A DNA stretch of 64,000 nucleotides from Cellulomonas humilata. Its GTDB lineage: Bacteria; Actinomycetota; Actinomycetes; Actinomycetales; Cellulomonadaceae. The stretch covers positions 1,178,001 through 1,242,000 of the forward strand of contig NZ_JAUSVB010000001.1 of NCBI RefSeq assembly GCF_030814415.1. The letters run 5' to 3'. Below the pieces are notes generated by a model, which did no database searches, was not told where the DNA came from, and saw only the letters and a list, made by a program, of their open reading frames with translations. Position numbers and translations under genes: made by a program. Positions within the stretch are counted from its first letter, which is position 1. Each line of letters starts with the position of its first letter. This document shows, piece after piece, positions 48,231 to 56,418 of this stretch.

Positions 48231-51200
48231 CTAGTTCCGGTTGATGGTGAACGTGGACGTCGTGTTCTTGATGTCCTGCGCGTTGCCGCTCATGCGCAGG
48301 TTGGTGAAGGTCACCGAGCCGACCGCCGGACCCTGACCCTGCTCCGGCATCTCGTTGACCCAGATGCCGAACCCGGACTTGGCGTCCCAGGCGTCCCCGC
48401 TCTTGCGTGCCCCGGTGATCGACACGTTGGTGAACGTGGTGTCGGTGATCGGGTTCTGCGGCTGGCTGCCCACGTAGTTCGTCTGGAACATGATCCCGGA
48501 GTAGGTCGGGTCGACGATGTCGACGTCGCTGACCCGGATGCCCTGGAACTTCTTCGACGCGGAGAACACCCAGATCGCGGGGAACGTCTGGTTGCCCCAG
48601 AAGTGCCCGCCGGCGCGCACGATCGAGATGTTCTGGAAGCTCGTCGGCGCCGCGGAGCCGAACTCGTCCATCGGGTACCCGAAGTCGAGCGAGCTGATCG
48701 TGATGCCGGAGTACACGAGCGTGTCCGCGATGTAGATGTTCCGGAACACGTTCCCGTAGCCGCCGTAGACGGCGAGCCCGGCTGCGCGCCACGTGACCAG
48801 GGACGTCAGGTTCTCGTAGACGTTGCCGGTCTGGCCCGTGCCGCCCGCGTCGGTGGCCGCGAACAGGGCGAACGAGTCGTCGCCCGTGCCGCGCGCCTCG
48901 ATGTTGGCCACCCGGTTGTTGGCGCTGCCGTTGGTCATGTTGATGCCGTCGGCGAACGTGTTCCGGATGCGGGAGTTGGTGATCGTGCTGTTGTCCATGT
49001 TGGACGCCCAGAACATGCAGATCATGTGCTCGACCCAGAGGTCGTCGACCGTCATGTTCGACACGTTGGTGAAGTCCAGGACCTTGCCGGGGCCGTCGAT
49101 GCGGCTGGTGTAGTTGCCGAAGTACGCGAACCCGCGGAACTTCGACCCGTTCGACGACGCCTCCGCGCGGAAGCCGACGTCGGTGTTCTCCTGCCCGGTC
49201 GGTGCGAAGAACCGCGTGAACCACGGACCGGCGCCGACGATGTCGACCGCCTTGCCGTACACCTGGAACTTGCTCGACGTGCTGTAGTCGCCGGCGGGCA
49301 GGTAGACGCCCTTGATCGCGCCCGTGGTGTCCATGCGCGCCTTGTCGAGCGCGTTCTGCACGTCCTGGTGGGTGAATCCGGTCGGCTGCACGTACTGCGC
49401 CGGGTTCGGGTTCGGGTTCGCCGTGGCCAGCTCGGTGTTGATGAAGTCGATCGTCACCGGCTGCGGGTTGCTGGCCGTGCGCTGCAGGCGGATGGTCGCG
49501 CCGGCGGGCACGGTGGTGCCCAGCAGCGTGCTGGCCTCGTCGTAGATGTGCCGCGGTCCTCCGGAGCCGGGCTGGTTGTTCGGGTTGGTCTCGTTGCCGT
49601 ACAGCCACGCGAACCGCGACGTCAGGTCGAGGCGCTTGAGGTAGGTGCCGTTGACGAAGACGTCGATGCTCCCGCTGGCTCCGGTGCCGGCGGCGTTGTC
49701 CGGGATCGAGAAGCGGGTGACCAGCGTGTTCGTCGGGTTCTTCGTCGTCCACTCCACGTAGGAGCCCGTGGCGCTCAGGGTGGCCGCGCGACGCCCGGAG
49801 GCTTCACCGGCGAGGTCGCCGACCGTGCGGTTGGGCCCGACGAGCACCGCGCCGCCGCCCGTGCGGCCGTCCTCGGCCTCGTACATGTCGAACGGCAGAC
49901 GTGCGCCGCGCCCGACGAAGATCCCCCCGGTCACCACGTTGTTCGCCTGCTTGCCGGGCACCTCGGTGGAGTCCGCGGCGACCGCGCTGGACACGTCGTA
50001 CGTGCCGTTCCCGGCCGTCCAGGTACCCAGGTTCACGGACCCGCTCGTCGCCCCGGCGGCGATCGCGCCGCTGATCGAGCCGGTGAGCGTCTTGACCACG
50101 GTGCCCGTCGTCGAGTCCTTGATGGTGACCGTCAGGCCGTGCGCGGCGGTGGACGTCGGGATGTTGCCGTTGTTGGCGACCGCCCCGGTGAACGTGACGA
50201 CCGCGCCCGCGGCCGGGTTGCTCGGGGACCAGCTGACGACGGGGACCAGGTCCGAGCTCGCCACGGGTGCCACGACCAGCTTGGTCGGGTTGCTGTAGGC
50301 GTTGTTGGACTCGTTCTGCTCGACCACGGTGTTCGCCGCGTCGGCGGTGGCTCCGATCGTGTATGAGCCGGCGGCGCGGGCACCGACGCTCGCGGTGACC
50401 GTCGCGGTGGCGCCGGGGTTCAGTGCGCCGACCGACGCGTTGGCGGCGTTCTGCCCGTCCACCTGGAAGGCGACGGTCGTGGCGGCCGAGGCCGTCGTGC
50501 CGATGTTCTTCACCGTCGCGGTGAGGGTCACGGGGCTGGACTCCGTCGCGTTCGCCGGCCCGGTCACGCCCGTGACCGTGAGGTCAGGGTTGGGTGCCGC
50601 GGCGCCGAACACCTGGAGCTCGGCCACCTGCCCATTGCCCGCGCCGGTGTTCCCGGTGAAGACGAGGCGGACGTCGGTCGCGGTGCCGCTCACGGGCACG
50701 GTGACGGTGTTGCCGGTCGACGGGCTGAAGGACCGGCCGGCCGACGGCGCCAGGGTGGTGAACGCCCCGGTGCCGGTGCGGCCCTCGACGGAGAACGTCT
50801 GGGTGCGGTTGCCCCACGCGCCGTCCGGGTTGAGCTTGACGGTGACCGCCGAGAGCTGGCTGGCCGACGCGAGCGTGACCGTGAGGTTGCCCGGGTACTG
50901 GCCGCCGGCGCCCTCCCAGTAGGTGCCGAGGTTCCCGTCGACCGCGTTGCCCGCGGCGTAGGTCCACTCGGTCGACGACGCGACGATGGGCCGGCTGAGG
51001 GCGAGGTTCTGGCCGGTGGGGGGAGTGGTCGGGATCGGGCCGGTCGGCGTCGGCGTGGGGGTCGAGGTGCCGTGGACCTCGAGCTCGGAGAGCTGCCCGG
51101 CGGGCCAGCCGGTGTTGCCGGTGATGCTCAGCCGGACGTAGCGCACGGACGTGTCGGTGACGTCGACGTTCACGGTGTTGGCCTGGCCAGGGTCGAACGT

Positions 51201-51578
51201 GTAGCCCGCCTGGTTCTTCAGGGTGCTGAACGTGGAGCCGTTGGTGGAGCCCTGCACGGTGATGGTCTGCGTGCGCGTGCCCCAGGCGCCCGTCGGCAGC
51301 TTGAGGGTCAGGTCGGTGACCGTGGCGGCGCTGCCGAGGTCCACCTGCACCCACTGCGGGAACTGGTTGTTGGTCGACTCCCAGTACGTGCCCTGGTTGC
51401 CGTCGGTGACGTTGCCGGCGCCGTAGACGTCCACCGTGCTGCTGGCGGTGGCGGGCTTGCCGGCGGCGAGGTTGGGCTCGGCGGCGGTCGCGCTCTGCGC
51501 CGCGAGGGCGAGCCCGAGCGGTACGACGAGCGCGGCCGTGGTGACGCCCGCGACTGCGAGCCTGGCGTTCCTTCTCAT
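48231..51578 (-). CDS. secreted alpha-1,3-glucanase (GH87) with two discoidin and two CARDB modules
   Basis: 1115 residues. Signal peptide about 1-33 (ends ATAAEP). Discoidin/F5-8C modules about 35-170 and 190-320, each with the NVTDGNQGTYWES/NAVDGNLGTYWEG strand, joined by a Pro/Thr linker. CARDB-like Ig modules about 330-550, a carbohydrate-binding beta-sandwich about 555-700 (MYEAEDG), and a parallel beta-helix catalytic domain about 715-1115. The latter has VYLPAGDYSTSSKFQVYGK, FGNYTSRIDGPGKV, NTFADGINMTNGS and EARGTGDDSFALF (acidic residues of GH87), GFGIWVNEMPEQGQGPAVGS. It would cut alpha-1,3-glucan of fungal walls or dental mutan. Complete gene. Confidence 0.9.
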   Translation of the reverse strand: MRRNARLAVAGVTTAALVVPLGLALAAQSATAAEPNLAAGKPATASSTVDVYGAGNVTDGNQGTYWESTNNQFPQWVQVDLGSAATVTDLTLKLPTGAWGTRTQTITVQGSTNGSTFSTLKNQAGYTFDPGQANTVNVDVTDTSVRYVRLSITGNTGWPAGQLSELEVHGTSTPTPTPTGPIPTTPPTGQNLALSRPIVASSTEWTYAAGNAVDGNLGTYWEGAGGQYPGNLTVTLASASQLSAVTVKLNPDGAWGNRTQTFSVEGRTGTGAFTTLAPSAGRSFSPSTGNTVTVPVSGTATDVRLVFTGNTGAGNGQVAELQVFGAAAPNPDLTVTGVTGPANATESSPVTLTATVKNIGTTASAATTVAFQVDGQNAANASVGALNPGATATVTASVGARAAGSYTIGATADAANTVVEQNESNNAYSNPTKLVVAPVASSDLVPVVSWSPSNPAAGAVVTFTGAVANNGNIPTSTAAHGLTVTIKDSTTGTVVKTLTGSISGAIAAGATSGSVNLGTWTAGNGTYDVSSAVAADSTEVPGKQANNVVTGGIFVGRGARLPFDMYEAEDGRTGGGAVLVGPNRTVGDLAGEASGRRAATLSATGSYVEWTTKNPTNTLVTRFSIPDNAAGTGASGSIDVFVNGTYLKRLDLTSRFAWLYGNETNPNNQPGSGGPRHIYDEASTLLGTTVPAGATIRLQRTASNPQPVTIDFINTELATANPNPNPAQYVQPTGFTHQDVQNALDKARMDTTGAIKGVYLPAGDYSTSSKFQVYGKAVDIVGAGPWFTRFFAPTGQENTDVGFRAEASSNGSKFRGFAYFGNYTSRIDGPGKVLDFTNVSNMTVDDLWVEHMICMFWASNMDNSTITNSRIRNTFADGINMTNGSANNRVANIEARGTGDDSFALFAATDAGGTGQTGNVYENLTSLVTWRAAGLAVYGGYGNVFRNIYIADTLVYSGITISSLDFGYPMDEFGSAAPTSFQNISIVRAGGHFWGNQTFPAIWVFSASKKFQGIRVSDVDIVDPTYSGIMFQTNYVGSQPQNPITDTTFTNVSITGARKSGDAWDAKSGFGIWVNEMPEQGQGPAVGSVTFTNLRMSGNAQDIKNTTSTFTINRN

Positions 51579-51795
51579 GGTGGTCCTCGTTCTCCCGCCC
51601 GGGCGGGCTCGATGCCGGGCGCGCTGCTCGGACCGCCACCCGGTTCCGGGCGCGCGGGACCGGCCCGTCAGGGGCGTCGGTGCCCCGTCGGCGCGCACGG
51701 CGGTGAACTGCGGAGCTGTGTACCGTCCGACAGTTGCGACCATGCGCACCACTTTGTGCGTCGGTCCTGTCGAGTTCTTGCGGCTTCGTGACCAG

Positions 51796-51824
51796 ACACT
51801 ACGAACGCGGGTCGGACGAGTCAA
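51796..51824 (-). promoter_or_regulatory. sigma70-type promoter for GH87, long leader
   Basis: Minus strand TTGACT (51824-51819), 17-nt spacer, TAGTGT (51801-51796). A transcript would carry about 210 nt of leader before the ATG at 51578. The leader contains a perfect 14-bp palindrome (51594-51607) near the Shine-Dalgarno. The rest of the 337-bp gap (51579-51915) shows no other gene. Confidence 0.55.
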
Positions 51825-51915
51825 GAGGAACCGGAGAAACAGCACACGCCGCTGTGACTGCACGCGCTCCCACGGGTGCGGAGCGCGCTTCCCCGCTCGG
51901 GGTACCGTCCACCCC

Positions 51916-52503
51916 GTGACGTTCCGACGAACCCTGGCTCGCGCCTACTGGCGCCTCAGCCGCTGGACCTTGCAGACCGAGCGCGTGCCGGTGGACGGGG
52001 CGGGGCTGCTCATCGGGGCGCCGCACACCTCGAACTGGGACTTCATCCTCATGCTCGCGATCTCGGGCGAGGCCGACCTGAAGGTCCGCTGGCTCGGCAA
52101 GCACCAGCTGTTCAAGGGGCCTGCCGGCCCGCTGATGCGGGGGCTCGGTGGCATCCCCGTGGACCGTCGCGACCCCGCCGGGCTGGTCGACGAGCTCGTG
52201 GAGCGCATCCAGGGCGGCGACCGGTTCTACCTGGTCGTCACGCCCGAGGGCACCCGCAGCGGCTCCGGCTGGAAGTCGGGGTTCTACCGGATCGCCCGCG
52301 CCACCGACCTGCCCGTGACCCTCGGCTACGTCGACCGCACCACGATGACCGCCGGTCTCGGTCCGACGATCCGGCTGACCGGCGACGTCGCCGCCGACAT
52401 GGACGTCGTCCGCGCGTTCTACGCCGACAAGTCCGGCTTCGCGCCGTCGCGCCGGACCGAGCCGCGCCTCCGGGAGGAGCTCCCGGAGGCCGGCCCGGCC
52501 TAG
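51916..52503 (+). CDS. lysophospholipid acyltransferase (PlsC-like)
   Basis: 195 residues from GTG 51916. The PlsC HX4D motif is HTSNWD (H37-D42), followed by RWLGKHQLFKGPAGPLMRGLGGIPVDRR (the FxxG/GxxxIDR block, with GGIPVDR) and VVTPEGTRSG (EGTR). The enzyme acylates lysophosphatidate or a related lipid at the membrane face. Compared with classical PlsC it is short and lacks extra N-terminal helices. TACCGT (51903-51908) 7 nt before the GTG suggests a leaderless mRNA. Confidence 0.88.
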   Translation: MTFRRTLARAYWRLSRWTLQTERVPVDGAGLLIGAPHTSNWDFILMLAISGEADLKVRWLGKHQLFKGPAGPLMRGLGGIPVDRRDPAGLVDELVERIQGGDRFYLVVTPEGTRSGSGWKSGFYRIARATDLPVTLGYVDRTTMTAGLGPTIRLTGDVAADMDVVRAFYADKSGFAPSRRTEPRLREELPEAGPA

Positions 52504-53592
52504 TCAGAGCGAGCGGAAGAACGCGTCGACGTCCTCGACCAGCACGTCCGTCGCCTCGTGCGCGGCGTAGTGGCCGGGGGTGTCGTAGACGTTCCAGCGC
52601 ACGATGTTCGCGTGGTCGCGGTGCGCGAACCGGCGGACCGACAGGAAGTCGTTCGTCGAGCCGGCCAGCGCCGTCGGGGTCTGTGTAGGCGCTGCCGGCC
52701 CGTTCCGCTGTTCTGTCGAGTCGGTCATCTCCTTGTAGAAGCGGATCGACGAGCCGCTGGTCCGCGTGAACCACGAGACGGCGACGTTGGCGACGACGAA
52801 CTCGTCGTCGAGCCCGACCATCAGCTGACCGTTCCAGCCGAGCAGCCCGGTCGGGGAGTCCGCGAGCGCGTGCGCCAGCGTCTGCGGCTGCTGCGACTGC
52901 AGCACGTTGAAGGCGCCCATCGACTCCCAGAACCACTGCAGCCTGGCCATCGCCGCCTGCTCGTCCTCGGTGAGGTCGGCCATCTCCGCGGGGTCGCCCG
53001 ACGGGAACGAGAACAGCTGCGTGACGTGCACGCCGATCACGTGCGGGTCGATCCGGCCCAGCTCGGGGGAGATCATCGAGCCCGCGTCGTTGCCGACCGC
53101 GCCGTAGCGCTCGTAGCCCAGGCGTGCCATGAGCTCCTTCCAGGCCCGCGCGGTCCGCGGGATGTCCCAGCCGCGGTCCGTCGTCGGCCCCGAGAACCCG
53201 AAGCCGGGCAGGGACGGGATCACCAGGTCGTAGCCGGCGGCCGTGAGGGGCTCGATGACGTCGAGGTACTCGACGACCGACCCCGGCCAGCCGTGCGTGA
53301 GGATCAGCGCGACGGGGTCGGTGGCGCCGGAGCGGACGTGCAGGAAGTGGATCGTCTGACCGTCGATCTCGGTCGTGAACTGCGGGTGCGCGTTGAGGCG
53401 GGCCTCGAGCGCGCGCCAGTCGAACGACGTGCGCCAGTGCTCCGCCCAGGCCTTCACCTGGCTGAGCGCGACCCCGTACTCGTTGCCCGAGCCGGGGATC
53501 TCGTCGGTCCACCGGGTGCGGGCCAGCCGGTCCTGGAGGTCGTCGAGCTCGGCCTGCGGGACGTCGACGCGGAAGGGCTGGATGGTGCTCAT
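52504..53592 (-). CDS. epoxide hydrolase family protein (EHN domain)
   Basis: 362 residues. N-terminal EHN domain PFRVDVPQAELDDLQDRLARTRWTDEIPGSGNEYGVALSQVKAWAEHWRTSFDWRALEARLNAHPQFTTEIDGQTIHFLH. Core: oxyanion HGWPGS, the nucleophile region YGAVGNDAGSMI (Asp in place normally GGDWG), and His in TPGHYAAHEATDVL. The EHN plus alpha/beta hydrolase layout is that of microsomal-type epoxide hydrolases. It is divergent from the TetR gene 53685, with two palindromes between. Confidence 0.85.
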   Translation of the reverse strand: MSTIQPFRVDVPQAELDDLQDRLARTRWTDEIPGSGNEYGVALSQVKAWAEHWRTSFDWRALEARLNAHPQFTTEIDGQTIHFLHVRSGATDPVALILTHGWPGSVVEYLDVIEPLTAAGYDLVIPSLPGFGFSGPTTDRGWDIPRTARAWKELMARLGYERYGAVGNDAGSMISPELGRIDPHVIGVHVTQLFSFPSGDPAEMADLTEDEQAAMARLQWFWESMGAFNVLQSQQPQTLAHALADSPTGLLGWNGQLMVGLDDEFVVANVAVSWFTRTSGSSIRFYKEMTDSTEQRNGPAAPTQTPTALAGSTNDFLSVRRFAHRDHANIVRWNVYDTPGHYAAHEATDVLVEDVDAFFRSL

Positions 53593-53613
53593 GGTGGCCT
53601 CCTCAATCTGGAA

Positions 53614-53663
53614 CGGAACACATCGTTCCGCTACTCAGGAGACTAGCGGAACGAATCATTCCG
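53614..53663. promoter_or_regulatory. twin CGGAAC-type operators between epoxide hydrolase and TetR
   Basis: Site 1 (53614-53630) has arms CGGAAC and GTTCCG. Site 2 (53647-53663) has CGGAAC and ATTCCG. Each is 17 bp with a 5-bp centre, and centres are 33 bp apart. Minus strand TTGAAC (53668-53663) and TAGTCT (53645-53640) with a 17-nt spacer frame site 2, so the hydrolase promoter is covered. TAGCGT (53673-53678) serves the TetR gene. Confidence 0.7.
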
Positions 53664-53684
53664 TTCAAGTGCTAGCGTCCCCTC

Positions 53685-54314
53685 ATGAGCACTCCTCTCA
53701 GCGGACGCAAGGCGCAGGCTGCGCGCAACGACGAGGTGATCCTGGCCGCGGCCCGGACCGTCTTCATGCGCTCGCCCGACGCCCCGATCGCCGCGGTCGC
53801 GCAGGAGGCCGGCGTCGGGATCAGCGCGCTCTACCGCCGGTTCGCCGGCAAGGAGGACCTGCTGGCCACCCTGTGCGCCGACGGGCTCCGCCGGTTCATC
53901 GCCGTCGCCGACCGCGCCGCGCAGCTCGCGGACCCGTGGGACTCCTTCGCGTCGTTCGTCGAGGGCGTCATCGAGGAGGACACCCACTCGCTGACCGTCC
54001 ACCTGGCCGGGACGTTCACGCCGACCCCCGAGCTGAGCGAGCTCGCGCAGGAGGCGAGCGACCTCGGCGACGCCATCGTCGAGCGAGCCGTCGCCGCCGG
54101 CGCGGTGCGCGACGACCTGGTGACGGAGGACGTCGCCATGATCTTCGAGCAGGTCACCGCCGTGCGTGTCGACGACCCCGCGCGCACGCGCGTCCTGCGA
54201 GCGCGGTACCTCGCGCTGCTTCTCGACGCCGTGCGCCCGGGCGCCCGGACGCGCACCCTGCCGGGACCCGGACCCACCGGCGCCGAGCTCGGTGCGAGGT
54301 GGATCCCGCGCTGA
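53685..54314 (+). CDS. TetR/AcrR-family regulator
   Basis: 209 residues. HTH: RNDEVILAAARTVFMRSPDAPIAAVAQEAGVGISALYRRFAGKEDLLATLCADGLRRFI (about 13-70). The C-terminal domain is of TetR_C_33-like helical type. The ATG is 6 nt after TAGCGT, so leaderless. It is divergent from the epoxide hydrolase and presumably represses both genes through the twin CGGAAC palindromes, with an epoxide or related molecule as inducer (inference). Confidence 0.88.
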   Translation: MSTPLSGRKAQAARNDEVILAAARTVFMRSPDAPIAAVAQEAGVGISALYRRFAGKEDLLATLCADGLRRFIAVADRAAQLADPWDSFASFVEGVIEEDTHSLTVHLAGTFTPTPELSELAQEASDLGDAIVERAVAAGAVRDDLVTEDVAMIFEQVTAVRVDDPARTRVLRARYLALLLDAVRPGARTRTLPGPGPTGAELGARWIPR

Positions 54315-54364
54315 GTGTCTGAGGTCGTCGCTACCGTCGGCACCCCCTCACTCAGGAGCCCTTC

Positions 54365-54955
54365 ATGGACGAGTTCGACTGGTCGATCCTCAGTGTGCCG
54401 ACGGCCCGCGCCGTCGTGCGGGGACAGCTCGAGTTCTCGTGGTGGGAGCTGGGGCAACGGCTTGAGACGGTCACCCAGGACGAGTTCCTGTGGGAGCCCG
54501 GCCCCGGCGCCCTGAGCGTCCGTCGCCGAGGAGAGACCACCGCGCCGCGGGCGTTCGGCGTCGGCGAGTGGGTGGTCGAGTGGCCCGAGTCGGGGGATCA
54601 CCCGGGACCCCGGACCGTCGCCTGGCTCGTCGCGCACCTGACCGACGTGCTCTCCGAGCGCTACGACTGGACGTTCGGCGACCACCAGGCCCGGCGCGCC
54701 ACGCTCACGTACTCCGGCGAGGTCGGTACGGCCGTCGCCGAGCTCACGCGGGTGGTCGACCTCTGGCGTGCGGGCATCGCGGGGATGTCCGACGATGACA
54801 TCTTCACCGTCGGGTTCAGTCAGGCCACCGAGATCGACCAGCAGTCGCCGTTCGCCCACCTGGTGGCGCACATCAACCGCGAGATCATCCACCACGGCTC
54901 GGAGATCTTCACGCTGACGGACCTGTACCGCGTGCGAGGAGGAGCCCATGTCTGA
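54365..54955 (+). CDS. DinB-like (metal-binding four-helix) protein
   Basis: 196 residues. DWSILSVPTARAVVRGQLEFSWWELGQRLETVTQDEFLWEP at the N-terminus, TVAWLVAHLTDVLSERYDW (His ligand) and FAHLVAHINREIIHHGSEIFTLTDLYR (HINREIIHHGSE with the two other His ligands) define the DinB_2 fold. Relatives include mycothiol- and bacillithiol-transfer enzymes, but the substrate is unknown here. It begins with an AGGAG Shine-Dalgarno. Its end overlaps the next gene by 8 bp. Confidence 0.85.
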   Translation: MDEFDWSILSVPTARAVVRGQLEFSWWELGQRLETVTQDEFLWEPGPGALSVRRRGETTAPRAFGVGEWVVEWPESGDHPGPRTVAWLVAHLTDVLSERYDWTFGDHQARRATLTYSGEVGTAVAELTRVVDLWRAGIAGMSDDDIFTVGFSQATEIDQQSPFAHLVAHINREIIHHGSEIFTLTDLYRVRGGAHV

Positions 54956-55394
54956 GAACCACGTCGCCCGCGCGACGGTCGAGATCCCCGCGTCCGCCGA
55001 GACCGTCTGGGACACCCTCGTCGACCCGGAGGCCACCTGGATGCTCGGCGCGCGCGTGACCAGCGCGTACGTCGTCGGCGTGCCGATCACCTTCGACGGC
55101 GAGTGGGACGGCAGACCCTTCCAGGACCACGGCGAGATCCTCGAGGTCGACCGGCCGAGACGCCTGCGCTACACCCACTACTCACCCCTCAGCGGGCAGC
55201 CGGACGTGCCCGAGAACTACCACCACCTGACGTTCACCTTCGAGGAGCACGACGGGACCACCGACGTGACCTTGGAGCAGGACGGCAACGGGTCCGCGGA
55301 GGAGGCGGAGCACGCGACCGCCAACTGGGCGCAGGTGCTCGGGGCGCTGCGGGGCGCGGTCGTTGCGGATGCGGGAGCCGCGTCGCCGTCGTAG
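54948..55394 (+). CDS. SRPBCC/AHSA1-like protein
   Basis: 148 residues: VARATVEIPASAETVWDTLVDPEATWMLGARVTSAYVVGVPITFDGEWDGRPFQDHGEILEVDRPRRLRYTHYSPLSGQPDVPENYHHLTFTFEEHDGTTDVTLEQDGNGSAEEAEHATANW. This is the AHSA1/START-like SRPBCC pattern with a C-terminal helix. It is translationally coupled to the DinB-like gene, a common pairing in actinobacteria. Function unknown. Confidence 0.85.
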   Translation: MSENHVARATVEIPASAETVWDTLVDPEATWMLGARVTSAYVVGVPITFDGEWDGRPFQDHGEILEVDRPRRLRYTHYSPLSGQPDVPENYHHLTFTFEEHDGTTDVTLEQDGNGSAEEAEHATANWAQVLGALRGAVVADAGAASPS

Positions 55395-55430
55395 CGTCGA
55401 GTCGTTGCCAACCCGAGAGGAGTGATTCTG

Positions 55431-55601
55431 ATGGGTCTCGACGACAAGATCAGCAACGCTGCGGAAGAAGCCAAGGGCAAGGTCAAGGAATCGGCCGGCA
55501 AGGCGACTGACGACGAGCGTCTCGAAGCAGAAGGCAAGCGCGACCAGGCCAGCGCGAATCTCAAGCAGGCCGGCGAGAACGTCAAGGACGCGTTCAAGTG
55601 A
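55431..55601 (+). CDS. CsbD-family small stress protein
   Basis: 56 residues, too short for most ORF scans. It reads MGLDDKISNAAEEAKGKVKESAGKATDDERLEAEGKRDQASANLKQAGENVKDAFK, and the AEEAKGKVKESAGKATDDERLEAEGK core is the CsbD signature. CsbD is a general-stress protein of unknown biochemistry. GAGAGGAG precedes the ATG by 7 nt, and TAGCGT (55392-55397) is a possible -10. A strong terminator follows, so it is monocistronic. Confidence 0.9.
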   Translation: MGLDDKISNAAEEAKGKVKESAGKATDDERLEAEGKRDQASANLKQAGENVKDAFK

Positions 55602-55620
55602 GCTAGTACGGCACGACCGA

Positions 55621-55654
55621 CGAGGGCCCCCACCGACGACGGTGGGGGCCCTCG
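55621..55654 (+). terminator. terminator after csbD-like gene
   Basis: Perfect 14-bp arms (55621-55634, 55641-55654) with a 6-nt loop, 20 bp past the CsbD stop codon. Confidence 0.85.
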
Positions 55655-55684
55655 CCGCGTCCGGGCCATCGATCGCCTGCATCA

Positions 55685-55739
55685 CGCAACACTCATTGCG
55701 CAATAACTCTTGCGCAATAAGTGTTGCGAGTTCTATTCT
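55685..55739 (+). promoter_or_regulatory. promoter/operator with two TTGCGCAA palindromes
   Basis: TTGCGCAA at 55696-55703 and 55710-55717, 14 bp apart, flanked by an outer inverted repeat CGCAACACT (55685-55693) and AGTGTTGCG (55720-55728). TATTCT (55734-55739) is 6 nt before the ATG, so a leaderless start is likely, with a TTGCGC -35 (spacer 18). The regulator gene downstream is the likely binder. Confidence 0.65.
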
Positions 55740-55745
55740 CGAACC

Positions 55746-56417
55746 ATGAGCACCACGGAGACCGGCGACACCCGCCACAGCCCCAGCGACCCGGAGCGCA
55801 TGCGAGCGCTCGCGCACCCGCTGAGGCTCGCGCTCCTGGAGTTCCTGGACGACGTCGGCGAGGCGACCGCGACGCAGTGCGCCAAGCACACGGGCGAGTC
55901 CGTGGCCAACTGCTCCTTCCACCTCCGCCTCCTCGCCCGCTACGGCTTCATCGAGCCGGCGGAGCAGCGCGGCCGGGAGCGCCCGTGGCGGAGCGCCGAG
56001 CGCACCTACTTCGAGCCCGACCCGTCGGTGCCCGGCTCGATCCGGGCGGTCGTCGAGCTGGCCGAGGTGACCGTGCGACAGGAGGCCGAGGGGTTCATCG
56101 GCTTCCTGCGGGAGCGGGCAGACCGCGCCGACGAGCTCGCGGGCACCCCGCTGCCGGTCTCGATGACCAAGGACTCCTTCTGGGCCACGCCTGACGAGAC
56201 CGACGAGCTCATGCAGGCGGTGAACGCCCTGCTTGCGCCCTACATCCGGCGTGTCCAGGACACGGCCGACCGCCCCGCGGGCGCGCGCCTCATGCGCTGG
56301 TTCGCGACGAGCCACCCCGATCTGACCTTTCCTCCCGCACCAGGTCCGGAGGCGTCCGACGCCCCCGACGCGGCCACCGAGCCGCCCGAGCCGCCCTCGC
56401 CCCAGAAGGAGGCGTGA
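55746..56417 (+). CDS. ArsR-like winged-helix regulator
   Basis: 223 residues. N-terminal HTH: DPERMRALAHPLRLALLEFLDDVGEATATQCAKHTGESVANCSFHLRLLARYGFIEPAEQRGRERPWRSAERTYFEP (about 14-90), an HTH_20/ArsR-type domain. A longer C-terminal helical region (VVELAEVTVRQEAEGFIGFLRERADRADELAG...) and a Pro/Ala-rich tail follow. This layout is common in actinobacterial regulators that sit upstream of efflux genes, though here the next gene is a tiny basic protein. Probably autoregulatory via TTGCGCAA. Confidence 0.85.
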   Translation: MSTTETGDTRHSPSDPERMRALAHPLRLALLEFLDDVGEATATQCAKHTGESVANCSFHLRLLARYGFIEPAEQRGRERPWRSAERTYFEPDPSVPGSIRAVVELAEVTVRQEAEGFIGFLRERADRADELAGTPLPVSMTKDSFWATPDETDELMQAVNALLAPYIRRVQDTADRPAGARLMRWFATSHPDLTFPPAPGPEASDAPDAATEPPEPPSPQKEA

Positions 56418-56418
56418 C

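Noticed and set aside
51859-51872. CebR-like box resembling TGGGAGCGCTCCCA
   Set aside because: Only 11 of 14 positions match, the left half is poor, it is about 280 bp from the GH87 start, and no LacI-type regulator is nearby.
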